Origin: Plantago major
Taxonomy: Eukaryota; Streptophyta; Magnoliopsida; Lamiales; Plantaginaceae
NCBI GenBank assembly: GCA_026545765.1
Contig: CM048842.1
Span: forward strand, 39,565,431 to 39,629,430
Direction of reading: 5' to 3'
DNA: 64,000 bases
Part shown: piece after piece, positions 21,516 through 33,164 of the stretch
Layout of the letters: each line of letters starts with the position of its first letter
Numbering within the stretch: the first letter of the stretch is position 1
The notes under the pieces: generated by a model
The model's database searches: none
The model's input: only the letters and a program-made list of their open reading frames with translations
Told to the model about the DNA's origin: nothing
Made by a program: the position numbers and the translations under genes

Positions 21516-23805
21516 AAATCTTTCATTTACCAATAAGTGCTTGAGTTCCAGAATCCAGTAGCCATTCTTCTGATTAATGCACCTGTAGACAAAGCAATCA
21601 TTGTTGGTCTTCACATACTCAATCTTGGCTTCTTCAGGCCTAAGTGGTAGTTGAAGTTTTCTTTGTTCAGCTCTCAGCATGTTCCTCCTTTGTCTTGAAT
21701 TTTCCCTTGGGGGATTGCTTGAAGAACCACCCTGGATTAACTTGGTATTTCCAGAGGGTGTTTTAGCTGCCAAAGGCTTTGCAGCTATGGGCTCAAATAG
21801 GCTATCAACCTGTTTTCTTTTTCTGTGAAGAGGAGCTTCATCTTCATCATTCTCTTCATCATCATCATCAAGATCAATTCTTGTGAAAATTTTGCAGCCT
21901 TCTTCATCGCCCTGGGATTTGATTTGGCCTTCTTCTTCTTCTCCTTCAGAAGACTCTTCAATCCCTTTTACTTGTCTTCTCCTTGGAGCCTTGGTACTTC
22001 TTGGAGGTCTTTTTGCCATGGCCCTTGTTACCATTGTTGTTTCTTCAGTTGGCTATTGGGAAGTAGCTACTATTTGCAAAGCAGCTTGATCTGATGAGGG
22101 CTCATTTATTCTGAGTGGTGGTTGGGAAGTTTCTTGTTTCCTCTTCCTTTCTGAGCAGCACCAACTCTATATTTCTTCTTTCCTTCCCCCTGACCTTTAG
22201 GTCAAAATCCTTCCCCCTTAGTCATTGTTGACTGACTAAGTACCACAAAGGATTCTGAGAGAGACTTAACATTCCCTTGAAAGTAATTGTAGGCAGTAAC
22301 CAACTTCTGAAGTTCAGCCTTGAGCTCCTGATTTTGTTTGATAAGTCCATTTTCCTTATCCGTGAGCTCTGCCAATGGGCCTAGTATGGCATCTGCTTTT
22401 CCAGTAGTGTAACTTGCCTCATGAAAAGCTTTTTCAGCTAATGACACATCATCGTCCCTTACCATTCCCAGATCCTTCTGAGCAAGGACCATACTGGTTG
22501 TTCTCTGAGTGATGAGTTTAGTGAATTTCTGCATTTCTGAGGGGACGGAGGCAATTACGTCTTTGTTCTGTGAAGACAACTCCTTTTTAAGATGTGCCAA
22601 AACTTGGTATCTATTCATGTATTCTTGGGAGTGGACATTTGGTAGTTTGTTGAATATTTCAGGAGCAATTAGCTTCCTTTTCAGATGAGAAACCGCTAAG
22701 TGTTCATTGCGGTGTTCTGCCAATGTCTTTTCTTCTTCATCATCTGAGTCATCAGCCCAGTGATCTTCATCCTCTTGCACTTCTTCATCAAGGTTTCTGA
22801 AGGCGGCAACCATCTCAGATATGGGTTTCTTGCCTTTGGAGGATGGTTTCTTTGGTGAAGATGCAGCCTTAGCATCATGCTTTTCTTCAGATACTTGTTC
22901 AGCATCTAGCTCCTTAGCAATATAATCAACAGCGTCCCAGAGCTCTTTAATCTCAGAGTAAGCTTGCATCTCTTTGCATGTTTGTTCGTCAAGTTTATCT
23001 AGCTTGACTCTGGATTCAGCTATCTTTTCTTACAGTTGAAGATTTAGCTGTTGTTCTTCTTCCAACAATTGTTTAAGTTGAGCAACTCTGGTTTGTGCAT
23101 CCACTATTTTCTGAGTGTTTTCCTCAGAGTGCTCAACTACTTGTTCAATAGTGTCCTTTTGTTGGGAAGATGGATGGGTAGATTTCTGAGGAGATGGAGG
23201 AGGGAATTGCTGTGATGTCCTTTCTGTGTGCTTTTCTGCAGCTGAGGCATTGTTTCCTTGTGGAATCCCTCCTGCAGGGGCATCATCATCATACTTTTTG
23301 TCATCCTCATCCTTGTGATGTTCAGAAGGAGGATCTTCATAATTATTCTCATCAGTCTGCTTCTCTTCTTCATCTTCAGAGACCAGGTTGATCACTTCTG
23401 GAATAGTGACCGTTTGCCCATTAACTTCCTCTTATTCAGAGGGTATGTACTGTAGAGTCTGGGGCAAAGTAGGCTTGAATGCCATCTGCTTTCTGGTCTG
23501 ACCATCTTCTTGGGTGAAAGCTTGGATCAGCTTTCTGGCCACTTCCTTGACAAAATCCTTATCCATCAATGTTCCGAAAGAATATTGTTCAGTGGGGAAC
23601 ATTGCATGGACGTAGTTTTCCAAGTCAAGGGCTCGTGCTCTCCTGGTGTGGTGATCAGTCACCTTTAAGATCTCAGATAGACCGGAGCATCGGAGCTTTT
23701 GCCATTTCATGAAGCCTTTCAGATGCTTTGGCAAAGTGTGTTCCTTGAAGAAAGGAAGCAGGTCCTCTTTCTCATCAACAGGGACTTAGTGGCACTTATT
23801 TGAGC
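21516..23805 (-). pseudogene. B accessory gene: coiled-coil exon and linker to the C-terminal domain
   Basis: The minus-strand counterpart of A 16695-18975. 21516-22034 holds the basic linker and the start of the C-terminal domain (YWILELKHLLVNE), with the acidic EGEEEEGQ patch and the DDDDEENDEDE run. 22202-23395 holds the coiled coil (LKQLLEEEQQLNLQ) and the SSPKKPSSKGKKP segment. 23432-23805 holds the start of the exon (ENYVHAMFPTEQYSFGTLM). Similarity to A is high over the whole length, including the acidic and helical parts. Broken in several places. Confidence 0.7.
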
Positions 23806-24688
23806 CTGAAAGATAGTGTTCTGAATTATTTTCAAAACTACAGTAGATATCTGGGCTTTAGAGTAGAAAGATATCTGAGTTACCTGTGTGACAGGCTTAG
23901 ATGGCTTGACTACTAAGGTTCCAGGTGCCTCAGATATCTGGATATGAGGAGGAGACTGGGAAGTCTGATCCACAGTTATCTTTCTTTCTGCTTGAACCTG
24001 AGATTAGAAACATAACACTTAGGAAATTTTATCAAGAAAAATTTTATTGACAAATCAGATATTTGAGAGGTCAATTACCTCCACTGCTGGAGGCTCAGAT
24101 ACTTGTCTCTCAGAGACTTGTGCAGTCTCTGGAAGTTTTTCTTGTGATGAAGGCTTTGATGCCTCATCAATTTCCATTTGTTTTGGGGATTGAGCGGGCA
24201 ATTCCCCAACAACTTCTACTTCTTTTTCAACCTGTTAAGTAGAATGTGTTACTTTGAGAAAAATGATCAGAGATTTGCTCTTTGAAGAATATAGGTATCT
24301 GAATGAAATACCTTCTCTGTAGAAGGTTCAGATACTTGTTTCTCAGAGACCTTGGAAGTCTCTGGATTCTTCTCTGAAGAGATAGACTTTTCAGTCTCTT
24401 CATTTTTCTTCTCAGTTGGAGCCTATTAGAAACAAACACTTTGTAGTGTTAGGAAAGCACATATCCGAGATGTTATGTCTTAAGGAACTATCTTCTACCT
24501 ATGAGACAGGCACCTGTTCCTTAAGTGGTGAGGCTATGAAAGCCTCCTTCTCAGATTCTGAGGCAAGCTTTCCAGCTTCCTCTTGTTCTTGTGTTTCTAA
24601 TTCAGCCTGTAACAAAGAAATTTCATTAAGTAACAAGATTTAACAAACATAAAAATATCACAAGTAGAGAGTTAAACATTTCAGCTAC
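23806..24688 (-). other. Micro-exon array of the B accessory gene
   Basis: On the minus strand, five GT...AG introns lie at 24607-24688 (82 bases), 24423-24498 (76), 24232-24311 (80), 23998-24078 (81) and 23806-23883 (78). The exons between are 24499-24606 (108), 24312-24422 (111), 24079-24231 (153) and 23884-23997 (114). Every exon is again a multiple of three, and intron lengths equal those of A except the first (82 against 78). Two exons change length by whole codons (+12 and -6 bases), which is what selection on a spliced reading frame would leave. Confidence 0.8.
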
Positions 24689-25869
24689 CTGAGCAGTGTC
24701 AGGCTGATTGGTCTCTGGAACTTGTGACTCTTCCATGCGTTGGTCTTCTTGTTCCATTTCAGCTTCTTTGTTTGAAGTTTCAGGTACTTCAGACCTTTCC
24801 CGAGTGTGCAACTTAGTTGCCTCCACAGTTGATCATTACGGCGATGCCTCTTTGATCCCTCTTATTGAGTTGGGGAACCTGTTCTTTTACAGGATTTTCT
24901 TCAGCAAGGAAAGATGCTGGTATCTCATGTTGTAATTCAAGTATCATCTCAACATCATCCACTATTGGCTATTGTGTTTGTTGTGGTGATTCTGATCTGG
25001 ATGAAGAAGGTGATGCTGTATGGGGCCTATCCAGATCTGCTTGAGACAGACTTTTGAGTGTTGAGGCAATGGCAGTATCCTCTAACACTAAGTTGCCACT
25101 CATCAGAACATCTTCAATAAGCTTAAGTGTTACTTGCTCTAATGGTGTGTTTTGTCCAGCGACTTTGGACACAGTTGCTTCTTCAGCAACCTTTGAAACA
25201 GGTGCTTGTTCAGCAACCTATGGTGTCGGTTCTTCTTCAGATACCTCTACACTTGTTACTTCTTCAGTAACCTTAGCCCTCTTTGATTTTTGTAGGACTT
25301 GAGAGATAACTAATTCATCATCATCATCGTCGTAAGAACTCTGATTAGCATTAGGAACTGATTGGTCCATAATCCCTGCGGTTTCTGCAGATAGGGCTCG
25401 GTTTCTGCAACATTGATGAGTTCATCAGCAAGGCTCTTCTTAGAAGCATTGATGAGTTCATCTGTAGTGGCGGGAGATATCTGAGAGTCGACAACCACAA
25501 TGGGTGTGTATTCTGATTTGCCAGCAGACTTCTTTCATGAAGTTCTGGGCTTTTTGGTCGCAACTTTTCCCTCAGATACCTCTTCAGTTTTTTGCTTCTT
25601 GGATCCTTTCTGAGATCCAGTAACCTTTTTCATCATGTTCGTATACTCATATTTGTAGAGTAGGTTACTGTTGGCTATGTCTGCCGTCTCTCTGAGCTCA
25701 ATGCCAAGGCACTCCAGTAAGTAGCATATTTTCAATCCATAGCTTACTGTGGATTTTGGCTCAGCAAGTCCCTTAACGATTTTGGGTTCAAAGCCTTGAA
25801 TCTTCTTCACAAACTTCATAAAGGTGTACTTTCCCTAGTTGAAAGGGTTTTCCAGCCTTTTGACTTGTT
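24689..25869 (-). pseudogene. B accessory gene: 5' block, second half
   Basis: The minus-strand counterpart of A about 14670-15821: NWGKY-adjacent MKFVKKIQGFEPKIVKGL, YGLKICYLLECLGIEL, a basic KGSKKQKTEE / TKKPRTS patch (about 25550-25610), then the Ser/Glu/Thr-rich region up to the first intron donor. Element C is inserted at its upstream end, within the glutamine-coding stretch; the first half of the block resumes at 40204. Broken. Confidence 0.7.
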
Positions 25870-25874
25870 GTTGC

Positions 25875-26762
25875 TGTTGATACGGACATGTGTCCAATCC
25901 GTTAAGGGCGCCATAGAGCGTGTCCTAGAGCGCATCAAGGCTGAGATAGCCAATCTAGTGCTAGTCCGACCTAAGGGAAACCATCACAGGTCAACTAGTA
26001 TTTACAAGTCAACATACCTTCTCAGTGGGGTCCGACCAAGCTAGGTGAAAGACTTTCGAACCTGACAAAAGGTCACATGGTCCTTCCAAGTACCACAAAC
26101 TGTCAGTCCTAGGATGCCAAACGGACCGGACGAGGGAATCTCGGATGCCACCATCGCAATAAGATCAAACGTACATAATAGAACCACTAAGATACTTCCG
26201 TGGAACCCAAGGCTCGGACGCCTTGAGTTACCTAAGGGTAGATCCACTAAGCAGAAGGATCTGTCCGAAGGAGTTACACGGACCCAATGTGCGGAACAGT
26301 ACTCTCAGAGGGAAAGGTCCAAACTACCCTCCCAAGCCCAGTAATTAATACTGGATTACTGTACACTATTGGGCCATGGGCTAAAGGTAGCATTGGTGTC
26401 CAAATTTGAAGCATACACTTGGCACCATCTTGTGAGTCACTTCATAAGATATGGTATCTATAAATATAGCACAAGGTCCAAGACCTTAAGGTAAGTAACA
26501 ATCCCTATGTCTGATTGATATCATAACCTTCCTCATAACTATTACATTGAGAGCTACCAACTCTCTCTTGAGTAAAGTGTCTTACTGGATTGACATATGC
26601 AATCCGGGTAACCCTTTCTAACCCCCCCCCCCCCCCACTTAGTCCTTTCAGGTACTCCAGCTCGGACAGGTACCGCTTCGAAGTTCAAGTGGGAGGCAGG
26701 TCCTAGACTAGGTTACTTGTAATAGTTTAGTTAGTTAGTGTTCGAGGTTTCACCCCTCAACA
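25875..26762 (+). repeat. 5' LTR of C
   Basis: 888 bp, TGTTGATAC...CCCCTCAACA. TATA box TCTATAAATATAGC at 26457-26470; a C homopolymer at 26622-26636; conserved GGTCCGACC words. The same family as the D LTRs (40724-41578 and 52959-53852). Confidence 0.9.
26457..26470 (+). promoter_or_regulatory. TATA box of C 5' LTR
   Basis: TCTATAAATATAGC, also present in the 3' LTR of C (about 39895-39907) and, on the minus strand, in the D LTRs (about 40970-40984). The likely promoter of the element's RNA. Confidence 0.65.
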
Positions 26763-26765
26763 TTT

Positions 26766-26783
26766 TGGTGCCGTCTATGGGAA
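26766..26783 (+). other. Primer binding site of C
   Basis: TGGTGCCGTCTATGGGAA, three bases after the LTR. The D copies read TGGCGTCGTCTGTGGGAA and TGGCGCCGTCTATGGGAA, giving a family consensus near TGGCGCCGTCTGTGGGAA. I do not assign the tRNA with certainty. Confidence 0.7.
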
Positions 26784-26817
26784 ACTTTACGAAAAGTTTC
26801 ACAACTGAGTTAGGCTG

Positions 26818-28680
26818 ATGGCAAGAACAAGACGGACAACACAGACTAGTGTTGTAGGCGTAGGGACTCCACCACCACGTCCACACGGACGTCTGCCCAC
26901 CCGGGGACGAAGGTCCAGTGTGGCTGAAAGGAACGTTGGAAGGGGATATCCGAGCGACGGTTGCACAACCAGCCCATCCTCAGATGAAGCAAGAGACGTT
27001 CCGCCCAGGGGAGTCCGAAATGTTCCTGATAACGTTGTACCTATGGACCATGGAGAGGGGACCATACGAGTTTCTCCGACAGAAGCTCAAGGCCCCACTA
27101 CGGGTCAACAGTTTACTATGCCTGATGGTCGTGCAGTCCGGAGTCCGGACTAAGTGAGACTCAGTTCGATAGATTGCTCATGATAATCCAAGGTTATCTA
27201 GGGTCTAACAATGCCCATCTTCAGCAAGCCACTCCACCAGTGGCTACTCCGGCTCAAGCAGAGCCTGCCCTATCAAGAAACAGGCAACGTCCGATTCAGT
27301 AGAGGTTGGGGAATCAGCTACCCCAAGAGGATCTGCGGAAGCTTCTATATCGGAGAGCATCCGCTTCCCAAATTCAGGGTGAAGGAAGTCTGAATGGAAG
27401 GAGAGACCATCAGGAGGATGATAACAGGCAGCCTAGAGCTCCGCAACAAGCACGTCTGAGAGCCAAGGATCACGTAGCGGAAAACATTCCAGTGGTCCGC
27501 CTAGATGAACTCCCAGTGGATGTAGCAGTTCATCCAAGGACGGGGGAGATAATGACTGCAAAAGAAATCTATGCTCAACAAAAAGCTTTGGAGGCCTAGA
27601 TTCTAAATCTCGGACGACTGGTAAAGGATCATGAGCAGATAGCTACTAGTGCACCAAACCCATTGTCCGATGAAATCATGAGAGAAAAGGAAAGGAATAG
27701 GAACTCGGATCAAGTGATTCCAAACTTGGAATACTATTACGGGGATACCTGTCCCGTTGACCACCTGACAAGGTACAACAGTAAGATGGATTCCAAAGGG
27801 ATGAGTGACTATACGAAAGCCCTCACATTCTCATCTACTCTCTTTGGAACGGCCATGGATTGGTACACTGCTTTACCAAAAAAGTCGATAAGGTCATATG
27901 CGGACCTCTCCTCCAAGTTTCTGGGACGATTTGGAAAGTCGAAAAGAAGAAAGCGTACCGTCAAGCACCTGGCAGAAGTTATATAGAGGGAGCAAGAGGA
28001 TCTAAGGACCGTCCTAGATCGCTTTCACGTGGAAGTTCTTCGAGTTGAGCCACACAGTATTAAGGAACGGGTCCGTCACCTATATGCTAATACTTTCAAC
28101 TCAGAGCTCCGCAGAAAACTCTATAGTCAGGAATTGAGGAGTGAAAAGCATTTGGACGACATCTGTGAAGCAGTGATGTATGGAGAGGAGTACCGACGGA
28201 ATGTTCCGGTGAGAGCAGGATCCAAGAAGGGAAAGGAGCCAGTAAAACAAGTGCACCGCCCTAATAAGTTTGACCAGAGGAAGGATCACAAAGATAAGGG
28301 CTACCACAGAGAAAGGAGTCCGCCAAGGAGATACGCGGATTATACCCGTCTCAATAGACCAAGATCCGACATCTTGGCGACTATCATTGAGAAGAAGCTG
28401 GATGTTCAATGTCCAAAGCCCTCTCACAACAACCGGAAGAATAAGAATGCAAAGGGGTACTGCAAGTTCCACAAGTGCCGTGGTCACGAGATGGACGATT
28501 GCATTCAACTGAAAATAGAGGTTGAACATTTGATAAGGGAGGGAAAACTGGAAGTGCACATCTATACATATGAACCTTCTAGACATGATAAGACGGAACG
28601 AAAAAGGCATGATAGAGCTACAGAGCCCCCACCTCGTCCTCTATCCTTGCCACCTCCGCCACCCATACAGGTACGATGAT
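26818..28680 (+). pseudogene. gag region of C
   Basis: Starts MARTRRTTQTSVVG, an Arg/Pro-rich N-terminus. The Gag core lies near 27730-27960 (YYGDTCPVDHLTRYNSKM, AMDWYTALPKKSIRSYADL, FLGRFGKSKRRKRTV), typical of the plant retrotransposon-gag family. The C-terminal part has a basic stretch and a His/Cys cluster, YCKFHKCRGHEMDDC (about 28458-28502), a zinc-binding nucleocapsid site. It would package genomic RNA. The D counterpart is 51085-52902. Broken in several places. Confidence 0.8.
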
Positions 28681-29534
28681 GACGTTGAAATGGAGAACCC
28701 TCCATATAGCGGAGTGATCAACGCCATAGCGGGCGGACCAACTGGGGGCGACAGTAGGAATGCGAGAGAACGGACATCTCAGAATCTCCGGAACAATGAT
28801 AGATCGTATGCTGCTCCAGCAATTCGAGGGACAAATGCTATATCCTTTGATGATAGTGAAATCCCTCCCCCTATGGCAGGAGGTGAAGATATAGATGATC
28901 CGGATGTTCCGCTGGTGGTTTCTTTAACCATCACAACTTATCGGGTAAACAAGATCCTGGTAGACACGGGGAGTTCCTCGAACATCATCTCTAAATCGGC
29001 AATATATCAGATGAATCTGGGAGGAATCCGATATGAGAGAGTTAACACCTCCATACTAGGGTTCGGAGGAGGTACTGTCTGTCCTCTAGGAAGTGTCATG
29101 CTTCACGTTTCACTATGGACACATCCCACAAGAGTGACACAACAAGTCCGTTTTGTAGTGGTGGACCGAACTTTCGACTACAATGCCATCTTTGGACGTC
29201 CGGGACTCAATGAATTCCGAAATATTTCCTGCACTCTTCATAATAGGATGAAGTTTCCGACCCCTTGCGGAGTTGAAGAGGAAGTGGGGAACATCCGAGA
29301 ATCTTGGGAGTGTTACATTATGTCCACGAGGACAGCATCTGCCCCGGTGTTGACAGTCACGCTGACTTCGGATCCGCCGGTTGTTCTTCCATCAAAAAAG
29401 GAGAGTCCGCATATCGGAGTAGGGAGCCAGAAGGACAAGTTTCCCAAAACTGCATGGATCGAGCCTCATGAAAATCTCAAGGAAGTGAGCTTGTTGTTGG
29501 AAGCCCGGATAATAAGACTCGAATCGGAACAGAG
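28680..29534 (+). CDS. Aspartic protease region of C
   Basis: The retropepsin motif VNKILVDTGSSSNIISKSA lies near 28945-29000 (catalytic Asp in DTGSS), with the flap-side GFGGGTVCPLGSV near 29058-29098 and the C-terminal YNAIFGRPGLNEF signature near 29180-29218. These are the standard landmarks of Ty3/gypsy protease. It cuts the Gag-Pol precursor in the particle. The stretch is open over the whole domain and passes into RT at about 29535. Confidence 0.85.
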
Positions 29535-30500
29535 ATGAATGCGGAGGTGGAAATGAAGCTCATTGCTTGTCTCCGAGATAACAGTGATGTGTTTGCTTGG
29601 AGTACTGATGACCTAAAGGGGATAGATCCGAGGATTGCTGTTCACCGTATGAACATGGATCCCTCGATTAAGTACATCCGTCAAAAGAGAAAGGATTTTG
29701 GTCCGATCAAGGATGCCATCATATCCGCCGAAGTTGATCGACTCTTGAAAGCAGGGCATATCGAAGAGGTCCGTTATTCTGATTGGGTTTGCAACGTAGT
29801 TCTGGTAGAGAAATCGCTAGGCAAATGGCGGATGTGCAATGATTTCACCAGGCTAAACAAGTTTTGCCCAAAGGATCCATACCCTTTGCCACGGATAGAT
29901 CAATTGGTTGACTCCACGTCCGGATGTGCGTTACTGAGTTTCATGGACGCATACCAAGGCTTTTACCAAATTCGGATGGCCAAGGAGGACATCAAGAAAA
30001 TAGCTTTCTTTGCTACAGGGGGAGTGTACTGCTTTAAGGTGATGCCCTTCGGATTGAAAAATGCGGGAGCCGCCTACCAACGACTGGTGAATCAGATGTT
30101 CAAGGAAGAGATTGGCAAAACCATGGAAGTGTATGTGGATGACATGCTCGTTAAGAGAAAAACTGAAGCACAACATGTGGATCACTTGAACAAGTGCTTT
30201 GCTATCCTTAGGAAGTACGGGATGAAGCTGAATCCGGAAAAGTGCACCTTCGGAGTGAAGGGCGGAATGTTTTTGGGATACATGGTCACAGAGAGAGGGA
30301 TAAGTGCAAACCCTGAGAAGATCAAGGCAATCCGGGATCTGCCTCATCCGAAGAACCTCAGTGAGGTACAACATCTTATTGGACGTCTTATGTCCTTAAG
30401 TCGCTTTATTTTGCGATCCGCAGAGAAGAACCTTCCGTTCTTCAAAATCCTCCGGAAAGGAGAGAGCTTTGGGTGGACCGCGGAATTTTTTGAGGCTTTT
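29535..30500 (+). CDS. Reverse transcriptase of C
   Basis: Ty3/gypsy RT: YSDWVCNVVLVEKSLGKWRMC, DFTRLNKFCPKDPYPLPRID, SFMDAYQGFYQIRMA, FKVMPFGLKNAGAAYQRLVN, and the catalytic YVDDMLVK (YVDD at 30132-30143), then the thumb segment KCTFGVKGGMFLGYMV. All catalytic landmarks are visible. It makes cDNA from genomic RNA. D carries the same domain on the minus strand. Confidence 0.9.
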
Positions 30501-31717
30501 GAAAATTTGAAAAAGTACCTCCATTCCCCTCCACTGCTCTCCAAACCCGTGGAAGGAGAACCACTCTACCTCTACCTAGCAATTACGGAAGAGGCAATGA
30601 GTTCCGTATTAGTACGGATTCAAGCTAATGATCAATTGCCAATCTACTATCTTAGTAAAGCCCTTGCTGGGGCAGAGACAAGATACGTGAAGATTGAGAA
30701 ATTTGCATATGCTTTTGGTTTACACCGCAAGGCAGTTAAAGCCATACTTCAAGTCTCATAAAGTAGTGGTACTAACTACAGAACCTTTTGAAAAAGGTCC
30801 TGGGAAAGCCCGACCAATCTGGACGACTATCTAAATGGGTAATTGAGCTGAGCGAATACGACATTAGCTACCAGGCTCCGACAGCCAAGAAAGCTCAAGT
30901 TGTTGCAGACTTCCTAGCAGAGTACCCTGAAGCGGATTCAGAGAAAGTTCCGGACAAACATGCATTTGAATGCTTAATCACCATGCAGATCATCTGAAAG
31001 CCAGTTTCGCCAACGATCAACCCGGAAAACCTCGAGGATGCCCAGTTCATTAATCAGTCTCGGACTGCATCATGGGAGGAAACTCGGGTTAACCAAATGT
31101 TCCTTCTTGATGATATCACAGGGGAATCCGGTACTAACAACTCTGGCCCGGATATTAAAAATAAAGGGTAACACAAGTTGGAATCTCAGGAGCATACATA
31201 AGACCTCCAAGCCAGAAAATATCTCTCTGATGTTTGGACATTGGAAGTGGATGGTTCCTCCACTAGAAGAGTAGGAGGAATTGGAATCTATCTTAAAAGC
31301 CCTGATGGCGCGGAACTCGACTACGCGATATCCTTGGAATTCAAAGTTACCAATAATGAGGCTGAGTATGAAGCATTGTTGGTCGGGCTTCGTCTGGCCA
31401 AGTCCCTGCAGGTCCGAAAACTAAAGGCTTACACGGACTCACAGTTAGTTGAAGCCCAGTTCTCCGGTACTTTTGCAACAAAAGGTCCTAAGATGATCAA
31501 GTATCTTGAGCTACTCAAGCAGGAAGTCAGCCTCTTTGATGAGTTTACCCTGGAGAAGTTTGATAGGGCCTGGAACGAAAGAGCGGACGCTCTGGCAAAG
31601 TATGCATCCGCAACAGCTACCCTAGACACGCGAAGAGTAATCCTACTCACTATTACTGACTCATCCGTCATGATTCCTACTCCCAGTGTTGTGATAACTG
31701 AAACAAGAAGAAACTAA
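30500..31717 (+). pseudogene. Tandem RNase H domains of C (gypsy type, then archaeal type)
   Basis: The first domain (about 30540-30960: LYLYLAITEEAMSSVLV, LPIYYLSKALAGAETRY) is the usual gypsy RNase H and lacks the clear acidic triad seen in active ones. The second (about 31232-31680: VDGSSTRRVGGIGIYL, KVTNNEAEYEALLVGLRLAKS, YTDSQLVEAQFSG, NERADALAKYAS) is the archaeal-type RNase H that the Tat lineage is known to have gained. Its acidic residues in DGSS, NEAEYEAL, TDSQLV and NERADALA are all present. The second copy probably does the RNA removal. Part of the stretch is broken. Confidence 0.8.
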
Positions 31718-31879
31718 ATGACTGACATCTTTAGTTATCTCAAAGACGGATCATTACCAGCTGATCCGAAGGATTCAAGGATGGTGCAGTGCGAACCAAT
31801 AGATACTTTATACTTGGAGAAGATTTGTATAAAAGATCTTTTGCTGGGACTCATTTAAGGTGTTTAGGCCCATAAGAGG

Positions 31880-32940
31880 CAGAGACTGTACTGGAAGAAA
31901 TTGACAGCGGAAGCTGCAGAAGCCATTCCGGAGGACGAACTCTAGCCCAGAAGATCATCCGATAGGGCTACTACTGGCCTACCATTGATAAGGATTCTGC
32001 TAGCTTCGCCAGGAAATGTCCTGATTGTCAATATTATGCGAATGTTCCCCATCGTCCGACACATCCTATGATTCCGTCAGTCATAGCGTGTCCGTTTGAT
32101 CAATGGGGCATCGATATTGTCGGACCATTCCCAAGGGGCACTCAACAGAAGAAGTTCTTAATTGTGGCCGTGGAATATTTCACCAAATGGGTAGAAGCTG
32201 AAGCTGTGGCGACTATCACGGAAAGCCGAGTGCGAACCTTCACTTGGAAAAACATCATTTGTCGCTTTGGCCTATGCAGAGTTCTTATCTCGGACAATGG
32301 TGCTCAGTTTTCGGGCAACAGACTCAAGGAATGGTTGGCATCTTTCAAGATTGAACAACGCTTCACATCTGTCGGATACCCACAAGCCAATGGACAAGCT
32401 GAGTCCACAAACAAGACAATTGTTAAGATCCTGGAAAAACGGCTGAGAACTTCTCAAGAAAGTTGGGCGGATGATCTAGATGGCGTACTGTGGGCTCATC
32501 GCACCACTACGTGGACCGCGACTAGAGAAACTCCATTTGCCCTGGTTTATGGCTCAAAGGCAGTCATACCAGCGAAAATTGCCGTCGAGACTATGAGGGT
32601 CCAAGAGTTCAAATATTCCGTCAATCATGAAGCTCGAATATTTGATCTGGACATGCTGGAACAGAAAAGAACTGAAGCCTTGGATAATATCCACAGGTAC
32701 CAAGCAACTGCAGCCCGGGCCTACAATAGGCATGTTCAAGCTAAGGACTTACAGGTCGGAGACCTAGTGCTCCGCCGAGCTGATATCTTGAGCAATATTG
32801 GGAAGCTTAAGCCTAAATGGGAAGGACCTTACAAGATTGTCGGTGCGAGAGTGAACGGAAGCTACGAATTGGAGGACGAGTACAGACACCCACTCAAGCA
32901 TACTTGGAATGCCAGGAACCTTCAAAAGTTTTACGCATAG
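31880..32940 (+). pseudogene. Integrase of C
   Basis: The zinc-binding region ends in FARKCPDCQYYA (about 32008-32043). The catalytic core shows DQWGIDIVGPFP (first Asp about 32113), LISDNGAQFSG (second Asp about 32293) and YPQANGQAESTNKTI (Glu near 32400). The C-terminal part (VGDLVLRRADI, GKLKPKWEGPYKIV) has the GPY/F motif and ends in ARNLQKFYA; no chromodomain follows, as expected for the Tat lineage. D holds the same domain at 47631-48746. Confidence 0.88.
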
Positions 32941-33164
32941 GGGTGGTTACGCAGACCCCTGTCGATCATTTGGATATTTTGGGCTTAAACTGTCTATTAC
33001 ACGGATTTCCGTCAGTTCTGTTTTTGTTAACCCCTTTGCCATTAGCCATGCAGCCCACAAGTTGTAATTGCATTTCCGTCAAATCAATACAACTTCTATC
33101 TTTCAATTCGTGAATCTGAGATTTAACGTTCAAATGATAAGAAAAATCAAGCAATGAGTTTTAT
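32941..33164 (+). other. Short spacer after integrase
   Basis: Non-coding on the sense strand. It is also the downstream edge of the antisense unit that ends at the AATAAA near 33165. Nothing else is seen. Confidence 0.5.

Noticed and set aside
21285-21544. Short plus-strand frames with Pro runs at the end of the 3' LTR
   Set aside because: The prolines come from the C homopolymer of the LTR; the same frames appear in each LTR copy and are non-coding.
26491-26500. Strong splice-donor word AAG/GTAAGTAAC in the C LTR
   Set aside because: It sits about 30 bases after the TATA box, at or next to the expected transcript start, so it is unlikely to work as a major donor.
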